Assembly (NCBI GenBank): GCA_903904765.1
Contig: CAIVEA010000390.1
Coordinates: 1-6,624, forward strand
Reading direction: 5' to 3'
DNA from: an uncultured Chloroflexota bacterium
GTDB taxonomy: Bacteria; Chloroflexota; Anaerolineae; Aggregatilineales; Phototrophicaceae
Length of the DNA stretch: 6,624 nt
A program made the translations under genes and the position numbers. This document shows, in pieces, positions 5,435 through 6,624 of this stretch (the first letter of the stretch is position 1; every line of letters starts with the position of its first letter). The notes beneath the pieces are model-generated. The model was not told the origin of the DNA and made no database searches. It was given only the letters and a program-made list of their open reading frames with translations.

Positions 5435-6624
5435 CTAACCGCAGTTGTCAATGCACCCACCACCGGGCAGCGTGGGCGGCGGGATCGGTGTCGGCGGCTT
5501 AGTGGCCGTCGGTGTCGGCGTATTTGTCTTGGTCGGCTGCGGCGGACTAGGCGTAAACGTCTTGGTCGGCGGACTAGGCGTAAACGTCTTGGAAGGCGTT
5601 AACGTCGGCTGCGGCGTGTTGCTCGGCCCCGGAGTGTTGGTCGGCACAGGGGTGTTATTGTTCACCACTGTGATGTCGCCATCACCACCGTACCACGTCC
5701 CACCGCCGGTATTGCCCGTCGTGGTGGTATTCAACTGACCGCAACCCACACGGAAGATCGTGCCGTTGAATTCCGAACCGGACGACGAGTAACCGAAGTT
5801 CGAGTCCGTGAGGTAGCCACTCGTGCCACCGAAGTCCACATAGATGGATACTGTGACCGAACTGCCCGCACGCGCCGGGTCAATAGTATAGTTCTGCACC
5901 CACGTGCCTTCCGAACGCCCCACAGTAGACGGAGTTGCATCTTCGGTCAGGCTGCTGGCCTGCCACATTAAGACGCTGCCCGGCATACCATATGGCGCAC
6001 CGGCTGTCACCCGATCTAAGGTGAGACCGCCCTTCTGCACCCATTGGATATTGAAGTTGCTAATGGGCGCAACAGCCTGACGGGTGCTGATGATGTCGAA
6101 GCGCACGATACCGAAAGTCTGATAGCCCATGAACTTGAGTGTGATTTGCGGCGAAGCGCACGTCGGCGTCGAAGTCGGCGTTGGACTAGGTGTCCTGTTA
6201 TTCACCGTCGGGGTCGGCGTAGGCGTGGGCAGATTCAGCGTGATCTGGCACGGAGTTGACGGCTGGAGCGGGTTGTAGAAGTAGAAAGTCGTCCCACCGT
6301 AGTTGTTGATCGTCGAGTAATCCTGCAACTGAGACGGCCCACCGACGAAGCCAGCCGACCACAGCGCCGTCTCTTGCGAAGCAACCGTGCGATCGGACTC
6401 CGAGGTACTGACGAAATAGTTCGCCGGGGTGGACGGGTCAGCATTGGTGTCGGTGGTGTTGGTTAGGGAATTGACATCCGAAGCATCACGCCCACGCCAG
6501 TGCGAAACCCCACTCAACGACATATCAGATAGTGCCAGTTGCGGATAATCCCTGATCGTAGGCCACTTCACAATCACGCGAGTGAGGAACGTCGAATCGG
6601 AGTTACCATTATGCAAATCAGCAA
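5435..6624 (-). CDS. Large secreted P/T-rich surface protein, C-terminal part (5' end outside the window)
   Basis: The frame is open to the right edge; the TTG at 6616 is in frame but has no binding site and falls inside a folded domain, so the gene starts beyond the window. Counting from that TTG as residue 1: a beta-rich domain (about 8-129) with FLTRVIVKWP, SLSGVSHWRGRD and ending CQITLNL; a P/T linker (130-152); a second beta-rich domain (about 153-293) with NFNIQWVQKGG and ending TIFRVGCG; a G/N/T-rich segment with a WYGGDGD stretch (294-321); then a P/T tail (322-383) with repeated KTFTPSPP and a final GGGCIDNCG. No membrane segment or sortase-type signal follows the tail. Strands, Trp spacing and linkers recall pilin-like or cell-surface proteins of Anaerolineae, but I recognise no named family. 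The five cysteines close domains or the tail and suggest disulfides outside the cell. An intrinsic terminator follows the stop. Confidence 0.75.
   Translation of the reverse strand, partial: ADLHNGNSDSTFLTRVIVKWPTIRDYPQLALSDMSLSGVSHWRGRDASDVNSLTNTTDTNADPSTPANYFVSTSESDRTVASQETALWSAGFVGGPSQLQDYSTINNYGGTTFYFYNPLQPSTPCQITLNLPTPTPTPTVNNRTPSPTPTSTPTCASPQITLKFMGYQTFGIVRFDIISTRQAVAPISNFNIQWVQKGGLTLDRVTAGAPYGMPGSVLMWQASSLTEDATPSTVGRSEGTWVQNYTIDPARAGSSVTVSIYVDFGGTSGYLTDSNFGYSSSGSEFNGTIFRVGCGQLNTTTTGNTGGGTWYGGDGDITVVNNNTPVPTNTPGPSNTPQPTLTPSKTFTPSPPTKTFTPSPPQPTKTNTPTPTATKPPTPIPPPTLPGGGCIDNCG
5541..5592 (-). repeat. 27-bp direct repeat encoding KTFTPSPP units
   Basis: Two adjacent copies (5541-5567 and 5568-5592, period 27) are identical over 25 bases. 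Each encodes one nine-residue unit (KTFTPSPPT-like) of the P/T tail. Because the period is a multiple of three, copy number could change without breaking the frame. Flanking units are more diverged, so this looks like a recent duplication. Confidence 0.85.

Noticed and set aside
5431..5442. GCGG-CTAA-CCGC palindrome containing the stop of the surface protein
   Set aside because: Four-base arms are expected by chance in GC-rich DNA, and a far better terminator lies 40 bases downstream.
5446..5665. Repeated GTCGG/GGCG units as a CRISPR-like or non-coding repeat array
   Set aside because: The repetition is explained by Pro/Thr codons of the tail in a continuous reading frame; no spacer structure exists.
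6614..6616. TTG as the true start of the surface protein gene
   Set aside because: The frame stays open to the edge, there is no signal peptide after it and no ribosome binding site, and it falls within a beta-rich domain.

Overview
The window looks like a piece of a Chloroflexota chromosome, probably class Anaerolineae. This rests on moderately high GC, lipoproteins and surface proteins with long Pro/Thr linkers (TPTPT and similar), a short M1-type metallopeptidase lipoprotein, and a two-domain P/T-rich surface protein of a kind common in that group. No marker gene is present, so the assignment is an inference from protein style. No mobile element, CRISPR array, tRNA or rRNA is visible, and no stretch over 300 bases lacks a gene.

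Layout, left to right. (1) A receiver-domain response regulator on the minus strand, cut by the left edge. (2) A 142-bp gap holding its candidate promoter and, closer to the next gene, a hairpin terminator. (3) A minus-strand integral-membrane prenyltransferase of the UbiA superfamily. (4) Divergent from it, a plus-strand lipoprotein with a complete M1 zinc-peptidase site. (5) Converging on the peptidase with a 6-bp overlap, a minus-strand pair: a YcaQ-type DNA glycosylase (HTH_42 family) followed after 6 bp by a PfkB-family sugar (phosphate) kinase. A good sigma70-type promoter precedes this pair. (6) A strong intrinsic terminator, and then the C-terminal 396 or so residues of a large minus-strand secreted protein, cut by the right edge, with two beta-rich domains and a P/T-rich tail ending in a Cys-x3-Cys motif.

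The genes do not form one evident pathway. The peptidase and the P/T protein are exported, and the prenyltransferase is in the membrane. The glycosylase and kinase are cytoplasmic and appear translationally coupled, which is the only strong functional linkage in the window. I see no clear multi-gene novel system. The items most worth a second look are the glycosylase-kinase coupling, the dangling P/T tail with its terminal cysteines, and the unusual start region of the prenyltransferase.
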